From NCBI GenBank assembly GCA_910585645.1, contig CAJUFP010000007.1:9219-73218 (forward strand): a DNA stretch of 64,000 nucleotides. Reading direction: 5' to 3'. Source of the stretch: an uncultured Hungatella sp. Its GTDB lineage: Bacteria; Bacillota; Clostridia; Lachnospirales; Lachnospiraceae. The notes under the pieces were generated by a model. It did not search any database. It was given only the letters and a program-made list of their open reading frames with translations, and was not told the DNA's origin. The position numbers were made by a program, and so were the translations under genes. This document shows positions 1-8,048 of the stretch, in pieces; position 1 is the first letter of the stretch; every line of letters starts with the position of its first letter.

Positions 1-273
1 GGCATATTTCCGCCTGTGCCCTGAAATCAGTTCATATCCTCCTTCCCCACGGGGGCGGGCTATGGCAGGGACAAGAACCCCGTACTTTTTGATACTCTCC
101 ACCATATCCTGCATGCTTTCATCCTCCAGAACCTTAAATGGATGTTCCTTGAAAGGAAACAGCTGGTTCAATGGAATCTCCAGGATTTTTTCCCTGGTAC
201 TGTCAACAGGATCTCCTGTCTCAAAGAGTTCATCAAAGGACTTCATTTTTATATTTCTGGCACTGCTTTTCAC
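1..273 (-). CDS. parB: ParB/Spo0J-family partition protein, N-terminal part
   Basis: ParB proteins bind centromere-like sites and clamp DNA to work with ParA in partition. This reading frame starts with GTG, and its GTGA overlaps the parA stop codon. It gives 91 residues before the window ends. Visible are a short basic N-terminus, a segment ending in IPLNQLFPF typical of the start of the ParB/RepB nuclease-like fold, and the GHRR motif near residue 86 used for CTP binding in the family. The rest of the gene lies outside the window. It is the last visible gene of the DUF5348-parA-parB operon, and translational coupling with parA is likely. The family call is firm. Whether it serves a plasmid, phage or integrated element is inference. 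Confidence 0.85.
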   Translation of the reverse strand, partial: MKSSARNIKMKSFDELFETGDPVDSTREKILEIPLNQLFPFKEHPFKVLEDESMQDMVESIKKYGVLVPAIARPRGEGGYELISGHRRKYA

Positions 274-1055
274 CCCATCACCTCCCTTGCCAGGGCAGCA
301 TAAGCTTTTGCTACTTTTCCGGAAGGGTCATGGAGATAAATGCTCTTCCCCTCCGCACTGGTCTCTGCGGCCCTCACAGACATGGGAATAATATGTTCAA
401 AAATACGCAACCTGCCATCATATGTTTCATGGAGCAGCTGGATAATATCTCTGGTGTAATTGGTACGCATGTCGGCCATAGTGATAAGAATGCCGCTAAT
501 AGCCAATCCCGGATTAATCTGGCGCTTCACCCTGGCGATGGTTCGAATCAGCTGTTCCAGGCCTTTGATGGACAGATACTGTGCCTGCACCGGAATCAAT
601 ACCTCATCGGCTGCAGCCAGAGCATTGATGGTCAGCATGCCCAGGGACGGAGTGCAGTCCAGGATTATCACATCATAGGAATCCCTGACCATCTTTATGT
701 ACTCTCTCAGGATTGTTTCACGGCTCATGGTATTCACCAGGGTGACTTCCATTCCGGACAGTTCAATATTGGCCGGAACCAGGTCAACGCCCTCGTTCTG
801 GTGAAGGATTCCCTCCCCTGGTTCAATGGGTTCATCGGCAATTATTTTTGCCATAAGGGTAGCCAGTGTGACCTCTAGCTGGTCTGGCTGGGGATAGCCC
901 AGGCTGGCAGTCAGGGAACCTTGCGGATCGATATCCACAAGAAGCACCCTTTTCCCTTCACGAGCCAGTCCGATACCGATATTCACGGAACTTACTGTTT
1001 TTGCCACACCGCCTTTCTGGTTTGAGACGGAATAAACCTTTGCCCCCATCCTCAC
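270..1055 (-). CDS. parA: ParA/Soj-family partition ATPase
   Basis: Partition ATPase of the Walker-type (deviant P-loop) ParA family, which forms ATP-dependent gradients on the nucleoid to segregate replicons with ParB. The deviant Walker A motif QKGGVAKT lies near residues 13-20. The VDIDPQGSLT switch region and the DVIILDCTPSLG Walker B region follow. At about 261 residues it has normal length. The frame can start at a GTG that overlaps the upstream stop codon or at an ATG two codons later. It is sandwiched between a DUF5348 gene and parB with overlaps at both ends, so the three are one operon. A DUF5348 partner is not part of the usual chromosomal soj-spo0J locus, so this copy probably belongs to a plasmid-like or phage-like replicon now in the chromosome. 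Confidence 0.93.
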   Translation of the reverse strand: MRMGAKVYSVSNQKGGVAKTVSSVNIGIGLAREGKRVLLVDIDPQGSLTASLGYPQPDQLEVTLATLMAKIIADEPIEPGEGILHQNEGVDLVPANIELSGMEVTLVNTMSRETILREYIKMVRDSYDVIILDCTPSLGMLTINALAAADEVLIPVQAQYLSIKGLEQLIRTIARVKRQINPGLAISGILITMADMRTNYTRDIIQLLHETYDGRLRIFEHIIPMSVRAAETSAEGKSIYLHDPSGKVAKAYAALAREVMG

Positions 1056-1498
1056 ACCGCCTCTCTTACACGAACCGTCAGACCATCCATCTCAACCCCT
1101 TTGTGTCCCGTCAGGTAATAATCCGAACCGTCATGCTCTACACTTGCTCGAGTCCAGTATGGAGAATCGTGCCGGTTATCCGATACAAGGGCTTCGATAC
1201 GGCTCCCGCAGGTATAACAGCAGCCACATAAGGTCTCATATCGCCCGGATTCATTCTTGTATAGACGGCTGGTCTCTTTTACTGGCCTGGACAGGTATTT
1301 AAGCTTGTCCTGTATGTCCTGGAATTGTTCCATAATTTTCCTCAGCTCGTCCGCCAAAAACAACTCGTCCGGATTATCGTAATCAACCTCCAATCCGCTT
1401 AAATCATCATAATCGTTGTAAGTGGAAAGCCGAAGAAGGCTGTCAATTTTCCACTTCATTTCCGCAGTTTTTGCCCATACCTCTTTTAAATTTGCCAT
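1052..1498 (-). CDS. DUF5348-like protein at the head of the parAB operon
   Basis: A 148-residue acidic protein. The C-terminal half (about residues 80-145) resembles DUF5348, a small domain often found on clostridial plasmids and integrative elements. It shows the NESGRYE start, the pattern CGSRIEALVSD, and the EHDGSDYYLTGHKG strand. The N-terminal half is predicted helical. A CxxCxxC-like group (LCGCCYTCG) may bind metal, which is inference. A clear AAAGGAG ribosome binding site stands before the ATG. The stop codon overlaps the parA start, so the protein is made together with ParA and ParB. Its function is unknown. A role in partition or its regulation is only suggested by position. Confidence 0.7.
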   Translation of the reverse strand: MANLKEVWAKTAEMKWKIDSLLRLSTYNDYDDLSGLEVDYDNPDELFLADELRKIMEQFQDIQDKLKYLSRPVKETSRLYKNESGRYETLCGCCYTCGSRIEALVSDNRHDSPYWTRASVEHDGSDYYLTGHKGVEMDGLTVRVREAV

Positions 1499-1681
1499 GG
1501 CGTACTTCTCCTTTATTCATGAAATACATAGGTTTTTGAGTTTTATAGTATTGGAAAATCAACTCTGAACACTAAAGATTTTTAGAAATAAAATAGAATT
1601 TTGTAGATATATATTTGCTGCCTAATTAACAGCAAGAATATATGGTACATCTGGCAGACCGAGCTGCCTTAATGAGATATT

Positions 1682-1824
1682 AGTGTCAGGTTAACTGATT
1701 TTCCGGCTTTTGAAGGAAAATAGGATTATTTTTCTTCCCTTCTGCTGCTTTTTTGCAACATTTTCTTTCGGACTAAATCAGCAAGATTCCTTGATTTTAT
1801 CGGCTTTCTTACTAACCTGACACT
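1682..1824. mobile_element. Small MITE-like element with 12-bp terminal inverted repeats
   Basis: AGTGTCAGGTTA at 1682-1693 is repeated exactly inverted as TAACCTGACACT at 1813-1824. Flanking bases continue imperfectly, and inner bases (CCGGCTTTTGAAGG against GCCGATAAAATCAAGG) also resemble each other. The 143-bp unit has no gene of its own, as expected for a non-autonomous transposable unit. It abuts the 3' end of the broken S8 protease gene, whose stop codon falls 12 bp away. The serine recombinase frame runs into it and ends at 1726. No clear target-site duplication was found, so the call as a mobile element is moderate. Confidence 0.5.
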
Positions 1825-3729
1825 ATAATACCACTCTACCCCTGCCGGTTCTTGGGAAGCCCCAGATCCACCGCCCTCTCCCGCAGCCGCAGTTTCACGT
1901 CCCGGTTGGTCATACACGGATATTTCTCCAGCAAAAGGGCGATTGCCCCGGCCACAATAGGAGTTGCCATGGAGGTCCCAATCCTTATAATAAGACATAT
2001 ACTTTTCTCCACCCTCTAAGCCAGCGGCGGCAGAGCCTTTTTGCACTCTGCCACTATTATTTTTCTGTCCAGTATCCTTATTATGTAAACATATCCTATC
2101 CCAGAACTGCCCAACCGTTATCTTAAAGTGAATATCTACATTATAATCCTTCACCACAATCTTGTCTATCAGCAACCGCAGCAATTCCTTTTTTATATTT
2201 AACGGAGCCGTATCAAATACATCTCTCCATACAGGAACGAATGCCTGCAAAGTTTTCATTTCTTTCATGGAAAGCCTTTTTTCTTCCAGCTTCTTCTCAT
2301 ACTCTTGTATTCCTGTTTCTAATTTATTAATTTCCTCCTTCTGGCTGTCCAATGCCATATTAATATTCTCTTTACTTAACGCACTGTTTCCTAATACCGA
2401 TTGAATCAATTCCTCCTCCAGCGCTTTTTTCCTGTTTAATATCTCGCTATATTTTTTCTTCATGCCTTTAAGCATAGCCTCGTCATCTGCCGTGTCACTC
2501 TTTATCATGCGCTCTACGTCTGCGGCGCAATCAATTTGTTCCAGCCCATCTAAATAAATATTAATTTGTTCCAGAACAACTTTTTCAAGCTTTTTCGCGC
2601 TGATATATGTCTTCCCCTGACATAATTTAGAACCTTTGGTCTTTAAGTTGCATCTATAGAACTCTATATGAGTTCTTTTCTCCTTTTTCTTGCTAGTCCA
2701 CTGACTCGATACGGAAGGGCTGATTGTAGTTCCACAATGTCCACATATAAGCAGTCCTGACAATAATAATTGGCTCTTGTATGTCCTGTCTGTGGTAACC
2801 TTTAGATTATCATGATATGCTCTCGATTTTCTTAACAATATATCCTGGGCGCTTTCCCAGTCACATTCAGAAACCATAACATAATTTTCATTCTTTTCTT
2901 TTGCCAGAATCCATTTACTTCTATCGTTTTTCTTTTGCCTGCCTCCATCCATCTGCGAAGTCTTATTATAACCAATAAAACCTTTATATATAGGATTATT
3001 AATAATACTCTTAATTGTTGATATATTCCACACGCATCCTTTTCTTGTCTTTATTCCTCTGTTATTCAATTCATCTCTTAAAGCACAAAGGGAATAATTG
3101 CCATATACTATTTTTTCGAAAATCTCTTTAACAATCGCCTTCTCATCCGGTTGCTTTACCAAAGCATTTATCATTTTCCCCTTTTTATTGAGTTGTCCCG
3201 TAGGCTCTAATGTATATCCATAGGGAACTGTTCCTCCTGTCCATACTCCGGCTTCTGTCAATACCTTTCTTGCAGCATCCACACGATTGGCAGTTTTCCT
3301 GCTCTCGTTATTATTGCCCCAAAACTTGATAAACATCATTAGTCTATCCGTTTCGGAATCCATCTTCAACATTCCCTCCTGAACTGTCCAAACTTCAACC
3401 CCAAGTTTGTACAATTTATCAATAAAAGTTATTCCATTAATATCCTGCCTGCTGATTCTGTCACTATAAAACGCAAGCAGAACAAATCTTTCCATAGGAT
3501 TTTGCGAAGCAATATGTATTACTTGCTGTATCTCCCTCTGTTCAATATTCTTGTGGTAAGCACTTACCCCTCCTTCTAATATTTCAGTGTAGAACTCCCA
3601 CTCCTCACCATATTCTAAATTATGTCTTTCGATATACCTTCTGCAAGTCTCTCTCTGTACTGGTATATCTTCCTCATCATTTACCTGTTTATTCGTACTA
3701 ACCCGGTATAAACAAATTACTTTTTTCAT
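1726..3729 (-). CDS. Large serine recombinase (integrase/excisionase of the element)
   Basis: Large serine site-specific recombinase that would integrate and excise the element. The resolvase-like catalytic domain comes first, with nucleophile Ser11 in YRVSTNKQ and the later YSDRISRQD segment. The 'recombinase' DNA-binding domain follows at about 175-290. A zinc-ribbon with CGHCG and YRCNL cysteines lies near 328-370, then a coiled coil at about 425-500. The start is an ATG whose ATGA overlaps the stop of the TnpW-like gene. Residues 1-585 come from the element. Residues 586-667 are read out of frame from the protease fragment and the small inverted-repeat element. On excision, the frame would instead end after about 29 other residues encoded at the right end. 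The tail should therefore not be taken as a native domain. Confidence 0.93.
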   Translation of the reverse strand: MKKVICLYRVSTNKQVNDEEDIPVQRETCRRYIERHNLEYGEEWEFYTEILEGGVSAYHKNIEQREIQQVIHIASQNPMERFVLLAFYSDRISRQDINGITFIDKLYKLGVEVWTVQEGMLKMDSETDRLMMFIKFWGNNNESRKTANRVDAARKVLTEAGVWTGGTVPYGYTLEPTGQLNKKGKMINALVKQPDEKAIVKEIFEKIVYGNYSLCALRDELNNRGIKTRKGCVWNISTIKSIINNPIYKGFIGYNKTSQMDGGRQKKNDRSKWILAKEKNENYVMVSECDWESAQDILLRKSRAYHDNLKVTTDRTYKSQLLLSGLLICGHCGTTISPSVSSQWTSKKKEKRTHIEFYRCNLKTKGSKLCQGKTYISAKKLEKVVLEQINIYLDGLEQIDCAADVERMIKSDTADDEAMLKGMKKKYSEILNRKKALEEELIQSVLGNSALSKENINMALDSQKEEINKLETGIQEYEKKLEEKRLSMKEMKTLQAFVPVWRDVFDTAPLNIKKELLRLLIDKIVVKDYNVDIHFKITVGQFWDRICLHNKDTGQKNNSGRVQKGSAAAGLEGGEKYMSYYKDWDLHGNSYCGRGNRPFAGEISVYDQPGRETAAAGEGGGSGASQEPAGVEWYYSVRLVRKPIKSRNLADLVRKKMLQKSSRREEK
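1836..1977 (-). pseudogene. C-terminal fragment of the interrupted S8 (subtilisin-like) protease
   Basis: In the frame running from the left junction, the minus strand encodes T-S-M-A-T-P-I-V-A-G followed by a helix-rich end finishing in LPKNRQG and a TAG stop. GTSMATP is the signature around the catalytic serine of subtilases, and GLPKNRQGWG is usual near the C-terminus of the small clostridial S8 proteases. The matching N-terminal part, with the catalytic Asp and His, is at 16457-17175. The two halves are separated by the 14.5-kb element. The last expected residues after NRQG are missing, with the small inverted-repeat element starting just beyond, so the 3' end also seems clipped. The fragment overlaps the recombinase frame in another phase. 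Confidence 0.88.
1971..1996. other. Left attachment junction of the element
   Basis: On the minus strand the element side reads TATAAGGATTGGGAC and the protease side ACCTCCATGGC. The shared crossover bases are GG-N-AC. Joined to the element side of the right junction, this gives an imperfect palindrome (TATAAGGATTGGG against TATACATATCGGA) around AC, the expected form of a serine-integrase attP. The exact dinucleotide (GG or AC) cannot be decided from one sequence. Confidence 0.75.
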
Positions 3730-3986
3730 AAAGTTTCTTTTCCCCTTTCTGCTAAATAATTCTTAATGTATAAATTTTTTAAGATTTGTATAACCTCCTG
3801 ATCAATATTGTTTTGCTCTTCTGAAAAATGCAATCTCACTTTAAAATCATTTCCATGTGCCTGTGAATGATAACGCCCATTCCCCGATTTTTCAATCGTG
3901 TTATTGCCAGAGAATCCCTCTTCTTTTTTGTTGACTTTTCCTTTTACCTCATATCCCTTAACATTTTCTCTACTATTCCCTTCCAT
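3726..3986 (-). CDS. Small TnpW-like transposon protein
   Basis: An 86-residue basic protein just upstream of the recombinase, overlapping it by ATGA. The central part (GNDFKVRLHFSEE, then a helix with an ILKNLYI core) resembles the small TnpW-type proteins that accompany TnpX/TndX recombinases, which share a short strand pair ending in HFSE followed by a helix. The N-terminal 45 residues are charged and probably unstructured. The position suggests a helper or regulator of recombination, which is inference. The family match is by eye and moderate. Confidence 0.6.
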   Translation of the reverse strand: MEGNSRENVKGYEVKGKVNKKEEGFSGNNTIEKSGNGRYHSQAHGNDFKVRLHFSEEQNNIDQEVIQILKNLYIKNYLAERGKETL

Positions 3987-4464
3987 AAAATAAATTCGTT
4001 TCCTTCTTACAGATTTCAGCCTTTATAAACCAATCTCCGTAACCCTATATATCTTATTTGCAAATTATGTTTTGCCCTTCAACTAAATGATAAATTTATT
4101 AATCTAATCACCATCCGACAAAACATATGCGATTGTGACAATAGGATTGGTTAAAAACTGATATCTGCAACTACTGCCGCGTTTCTCTTGTAGTTCCCTC
4201 TTTTTTTCTGTAATCTACATATTAAAAAGGCTTCAACTTCATTTACTCTATGGAAATATTCTGTGAAAACTCCCTACTCCTAAAAATTCAACTCACTTAA
4301 TGTCTATTGTTATACTCTCTGCAGTTTTAAACTCCCATATTTTTATCGAAATCTCCCTATCTATTTCATAAAATAGAGTATTGAGAGTAGCTATAAATTT
4401 TCTAAATTACCTTAACTGGCCTTACGTTCCAATGTTTCTATTATATTTCTATTAAAAAAACAAA
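3987..4464. other. AT-rich non-coding stretch between the recombinase and methylase operons
   Basis: About 480 bp with no convincing gene on either strand. It holds T-rich and A-rich tracts and presumably the promoter for the recombinase operon. No promoter could be chosen with confidence because TATAAT-like strings are frequent here. Confidence 0.5.
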
Positions 4465-4494
4465 AGACAGTTGGCCGTAATTAGCCAACTGTCT
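4465..4494 (-). terminator. Intrinsic terminator after the methylase gene
   Basis: A perfect 11-bp stem (AGACAGTTGGC / GCCAACTGTCT) with an 8-nt loop, starting 4 bp past the methylase stop codon. It is followed on the minus strand by TTTGTTTTTTT. Confidence 0.9.
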
Positions 4495-4498
4495 CTTG

Positions 4499-5323
4499 TT
4501 AAATCCTATAATTCACCCATATGCACTCCGTTACCCTGGTTTTTCTTCCCCCTCTTTTTGTCATTTCCATGGATTTAGGACGTTCTTTTAACGGTTTCCT
4601 ATGAAATCCATATGGTTCCAGAATATCATCATACAATTTATATTTTTCCTCATCATAACCACATACCATGACTGCCCCTTTCAGCTTCCTCAACGCTTCG
4701 CAGTAAGCCTTATGTTCTTCCGGGCTTGTCATATTATGCTTATATCCTGCCCTATTCTCCAAATATGGGCTGTCTAAAAAGTAGAACGTATCCTCACCCT
4801 CCGGATTTTTCGCCTCCATTTCTAAAAGTTCTAAAATGTCTCTGTTCCATATGGTGATGCCTTCCAATCTTGACAGATCATATCTTTTTTTGTTTACTCT
4901 CTTAAAAAAATTCCATCCCATTTCCATTTTGGCATCCTGTCTATAATTTGCGTCGCCCCCATTAACGCTCGCCAAGTATTTATACCATACCATGGATGCA
5001 TACTCTATCTCGTTGCCTTCACACACTATGGTATTTTCTATATACTTTTTTGCCATCTCAAAATGCTCCCTGCTGTATGGAAAAGTAGAAACCTTTTTTA
5101 TCAATTCCTCTCTTTTTTCCGAATCGCTTAGACAGGAAAAAAGGCAACAGAGATTTTTATCTATATCATTATAAATCTCTGTTTTATGCGGCGGCATAGC
5201 AAGCATTTCATTTGCCATACCACCAAATCCTGTTATGTATCTTTTACTCCTTCGCATTAAAGATACTAGCAAAGGAGCAAGATGATGCTTTCCTCCCGGG
5301 TATCCCGCAACTGTCTTATTCAT
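4499..5323 (-). CDS. Dam-like (D12 class) DNA adenine N6-methyltransferase
   Basis: Predicted adenine-N6 methyltransferase of the D12 class (Dam/DpnM fold), which transfers a methyl group from S-adenosylmethionine to adenine in DNA. The AdoMet-binding motif appears as GYPGGK (residues 7-12) and FGGMANEM (33-40), with the acidic YNDID loop at 51-55. The catalytic motif, normally DPPY, reads DSPY at 184-187. That substitution is unusual and may alter activity. At 274 residues it has normal length. It starts inside the end of the DUF927 gene (8-bp overlap), so the two are translated together. No restriction enzyme is adjacent, so it is more likely an orphan methylase protecting or marking the element. 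Confidence 0.82.
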   Translation of the reverse strand: MNKTVAGYPGGKHHLAPLLVSLMRRSKRYITGFGGMANEMLAMPPHKTEIYNDIDKNLCCLFSCLSDSEKREELIKKVSTFPYSREHFEMAKKYIENTIVCEGNEIEYASMVWYKYLASVNGGDANYRQDAKMEMGWNFFKRVNKKRYDLSRLEGITIWNRDILELLEMEAKNPEGEDTFYFLDSPYLENRAGYKHNMTSPEEHKAYCEALRKLKGAVMVCGYDEEKYKLYDDILEPYGFHRKPLKERPKSMEMTKRGGRKTRVTECIWVNYRI

Positions 5324-6857
5324 TTTCCCCTTCCTCCTTTTTTCTTATCATATATCCTCTTGCCTTTCCGTTATTAGGATTAGGAACGCTATAAGCTCCA
5401 TTCTTACTAGACATCAGTACCCCCATACGTTCCAGTTCCCTCTTTATGTCTATATCCTTTATCTGACAGGGTAAAGAATATGTATTTTTAAAATCCGCAA
5501 CTATATTATCAAAATCTTTATTTAATAAAAAATAGTTGCCGCCATCAATCTTACTCCCCCTTTCTTCTGCCCATTCAAGAAGTCTTGTAGCCAGTTCTTT
5601 GTATTCCGGCATAACTTCTATTCTTTTCCAACACCTCACCTCCTTTTGTACACATTTGATAAAATATTCTAATATTCCTTTTTTATCAAACATTAATCCT
5701 ATCTTTCCGCCAATATCTGACGCAACTGACATTACAGCCATTGTCTCCACATGTCGTTGCATTATATTATCAAATATCTGCAATTTTTTCCTGATATTCT
5801 CTTTTTCTTTCTTCACCTCTTCCTTTACATTTTCAATTCCAATCTCAAACAGTTCATCCATAAATGCCGGGATAATATTTCCATAATTATCCCCATAGAA
5901 CTCTTGTACTCTTTCACAATGATCCGCATTGTCAAAAAGAATACTGTTATTATCTTCTATAGGCACCTCTATCACTCTTCCCAAAATTCCTTCCTTTTCC
6001 CTCTCTTTTATTTTGTCCAAAATGCTTATTTCGGAACTTATAAGGAAATTTCCACAAAAATATCCCCCATTTACTTCATATTCCCGATTCATTCTCTTTC
6101 TTATTTTCCCAGAGGACAGCCGATATATGAAATCTGCCCAGTCAAACTTCCTCTCCGCTATGGATGCATCATCAAAATAATATGATACCCCCATGTTGCC
6201 ATCTAATAGTTTTTCCAGAGCATTTAGCGAACCACTCATGGAAGTGCTCCGACTGTCTGAATCTGCTCTCCCATAAAAGCTCTGACCCAGCTTTCCTATG
6301 GTAGTCTTTCCATTTGAAGTTCGACCTACCATAATCATGATTGGGCATTTTCCAATCAAACCTCCTACTGGTGCAGAAAGTTGATGCAACAAAATAATTT
6401 GTCTTTCCACTTTCCCTTTCATATATTCATTTATAAACCCCACTCCCTTTTCCCCTCTCACTTCTTCTTTCTCCATCTGGTTTCTTCTCCTACCAGATTT
6501 TACCCATGTCCCACTAACATATCCGATAGGATTGTTTTCACAATCATATTGATACCCTTGGGTTTTTGCATGATAAACTATAGGAATCAAAGATAATGAT
6601 TCGTTTATCTCCCGTATGGTATCATATACCATACTTTTAGATATAGGAATCCCTATATCTCTTATAGCCATAATATCATTTTCTATCTTTGATATTTTTG
6701 TATCAACAGCCATCACCATTTGACCGTCTTCATTTTTGAGAAAGATTCGAATCCTCTCTTTCCCACTCACTTCCTTATATCTCTGCAAATAAATGTTGGT
6801 AAGTTCTCCATCATTATTTAACTGCAATTCCTTAAAATACCTATTACAATTTTTCAT
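5316..6857 (-). CDS. DUF927-type P-loop ATPase (primase-helicase-like)
   Basis: A 513-residue protein with a P-loop GRTSNGKTT (about 178-186) and a Walker B-like YYFDDAS, followed by a sensor-like ISSE segment. This matches DUF927 proteins, which are found on plasmids, phages and integrative elements and resemble superfamily-3-type replication helicases or the ATPase half of primase-helicases. It may support replication of the excised element, which is inference. The start chosen is the ATG at 6857, preceded by AAAGGAG at the right distance. A TTG twelve codons upstream is possible but has no ribosome binding site. No zinc-finger primase domain is visible, so the protein may act with host primase. 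Confidence 0.75.
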   Translation of the reverse strand: MKNCNRYFKELQLNNDGELTNIYLQRYKEVSGKERIRIFLKNEDGQMVMAVDTKISKIENDIMAIRDIGIPISKSMVYDTIREINESLSLIPIVYHAKTQGYQYDCENNPIGYVSGTWVKSGRRRNQMEKEEVRGEKGVGFINEYMKGKVERQIILLHQLSAPVGGLIGKCPIMIMVGRTSNGKTTIGKLGQSFYGRADSDSRSTSMSGSLNALEKLLDGNMGVSYYFDDASIAERKFDWADFIYRLSSGKIRKRMNREYEVNGGYFCGNFLISSEISILDKIKEREKEGILGRVIEVPIEDNNSILFDNADHCERVQEFYGDNYGNIIPAFMDELFEIGIENVKEEVKKEKENIRKKLQIFDNIMQRHVETMAVMSVASDIGGKIGLMFDKKGILEYFIKCVQKEVRCWKRIEVMPEYKELATRLLEWAEERGSKIDGGNYFLLNKDFDNIVADFKNTYSLPCQIKDIDIKRELERMGVLMSSKNGAYSVPNPNNGKARGYMIRKKEEGENE

Positions 6858-7353
6858 AGCCTTTGCTCCTTTGTTTTTTCTAGAACTATCCAAAGGCCTC
6901 TTGCGTATTTCCCTACCTTTTTAGTGCAACACACTAAATATAAAGGCAATTCTTACTTGCGTTTCTGACAACGTATGAATCGGATTCCTAATCTGCATAC
7001 AAAAATTGATGATATTCCCTCTTTATAAATTGCAAACATGCTTACTCTGTCTGACACTCCCTTTCTAAAGCACTGACGGTTATTAGGTCTGCGTTATTCA
7101 ATAGTTTTGAACGGTTATGAAGAAACGCTGCGGTTCTGCGTTTACATTCATAATTCCCTATGCCTTGAAAAAACTCAACTATTTTTCTTCCATACCCAAA
7201 TGACACAAAACCCATTTGTGTATTCATTTTTTTCTGGTTTTTTACCCCGTAAACTATCTGAAATCCTTGGTTTTGGCAAAAATAATAGGATTATGACAAA
7301 TATGCCATAACCCTATTGAGACGAATTGCGTCCCTATTTTTGACACAAATGCG
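6858..7353. other. Intergenic region with possible small reading frame and stem-loop
   Basis: About 500 bp upstream of the DUF927 gene. A 61-codon minus-strand frame (7042-7227) exists but has no good ribosome binding site and no recognisable family. An imperfect stem-loop (AGGATTATG / CATAACCCT) lies at about 7288-7314. A TTTTTGACACAAA string at about 7336-7348 resembles the motifs upstream of the resolvase gene. Confidence 0.35.
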
Positions 7354-7842
7354 TTACTTATATCTTGGCTGGAAAGCCCCATAATCCTTTTTGGCTGGGT
7401 TCCTGCCAGCTCGGTAACTATTCTTTTTCACCTGTTTTTCATTTCTCGTTCTGACTGCTCTTACATAATCCTCCACCGCAGCACCTATTTTGTTTTCGAG
7501 GCTTAGGTTGTTCAGAACGTCAACGGTACTATACTCTTGTATCCTGGCCATAATCCTGCCGCCCTTTACAAGATGGACAGTCTTATGTAATGGCGTAACA
7601 TGAACAATCGTCACGTCAAACAGCCGTCTATGAGCTGTATTTACTGCTATATCCCTGTCTACCAATTCCTCCAAATAATCCTCCACCGCTTCCGCTACTC
7701 TCAAAACATAAGTGGCATTTTCCGTATATGTGGCACGGTTCGAAAGCTCAACAGCCACAACTATGGAGCCATTTATCTTATTATAAAATTGAGCATATGG
7801 CCCTCTCTGCTCAACCGCTACTAAGTTCATTTGCTTACCCAT
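7354..7842 (-). CDS. Unrecognised protein in the resolvase operon
   Basis: A 162-residue protein that I do not recognise. Residues 1-110 look like alternating strands and helices (MNLVAVEQRGPYAQFY, then VAVELSNRATY and VTIVHVTPLHKTVHL). The last 30 residues are rich in lysine and arginine and could bind nucleic acid. It has a good AAAGGAG site. It is the third gene of a small operon (resolvase, 59-residue protein, this gene) with gaps of only a few bases. The placement suggests a DNA-related role in the element, but nothing in the sequence proves it. Confidence 0.7.
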   Translation of the reverse strand: MGKQMNLVAVEQRGPYAQFYNKINGSIVVAVELSNRATYTENATYVLRVAEAVEDYLEELVDRDIAVNTAHRRLFDVTIVHVTPLHKTVHLVKGGRIMARIQEYSTVDVLNNLSLENKIGAAVEDYVRAVRTRNEKQVKKNSYRAGRNPAKKDYGAFQPRYK

Positions 7843-7844
7843 GT

Positions 7845-8024
7845 TTACTTCGTCTCCTTTCTCATAAACTGACTTTCACAAGCCAGACTGCAAAGCTGGT
7901 TAACAACGCCCATTAAAGATGTTGGCGTTATATCTTTTGAATCAGAAATAACGCCAACATTAGATATAACATTTTCCTCTAATCCACTGCTGATATCCTC
8001 AACCATTAAAGTTATTAAATACAT
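7845..8024 (-). CDS. Unrecognised 59-residue protein in the resolvase operon
   Basis: A short acidic protein with no recognised family. The start is the ATG at 8024 because AAAGGAG stands at proper distance, and a TTG five codons earlier would lie over that site. It is 2 bp from the next gene and 24 bp from the resolvase gene, so co-transcription is nearly certain. The sequence has a strand-like N-terminus (MYLITLMVEDI) and a helix near the end. Confidence 0.65.
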   Translation of the reverse strand: MYLITLMVEDISSGLEENVISNVGVISDSKDITPTSLMGVVNQLCSLACESQFMRKETK

Positions 8025-8048
8025 TTTTTCTCCTTTCAAACAATCGTG

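Noticed and set aside
171..878. 235-codon plus-strand frame opposite parA
   Set aside because: Antisense shadow of a clear ParA gene; no ribosome binding site or family.
1726..1972. Recombinase C-terminal tail considered as a native domain
   Set aside because: It is an out-of-frame reading of the protease fragment and the small inverted-repeat element.
7042..7227. 61-codon minus-strand frame
   Set aside because: No good ribosome binding site and no recognisable fold; mentioned only within the intergenic entry.
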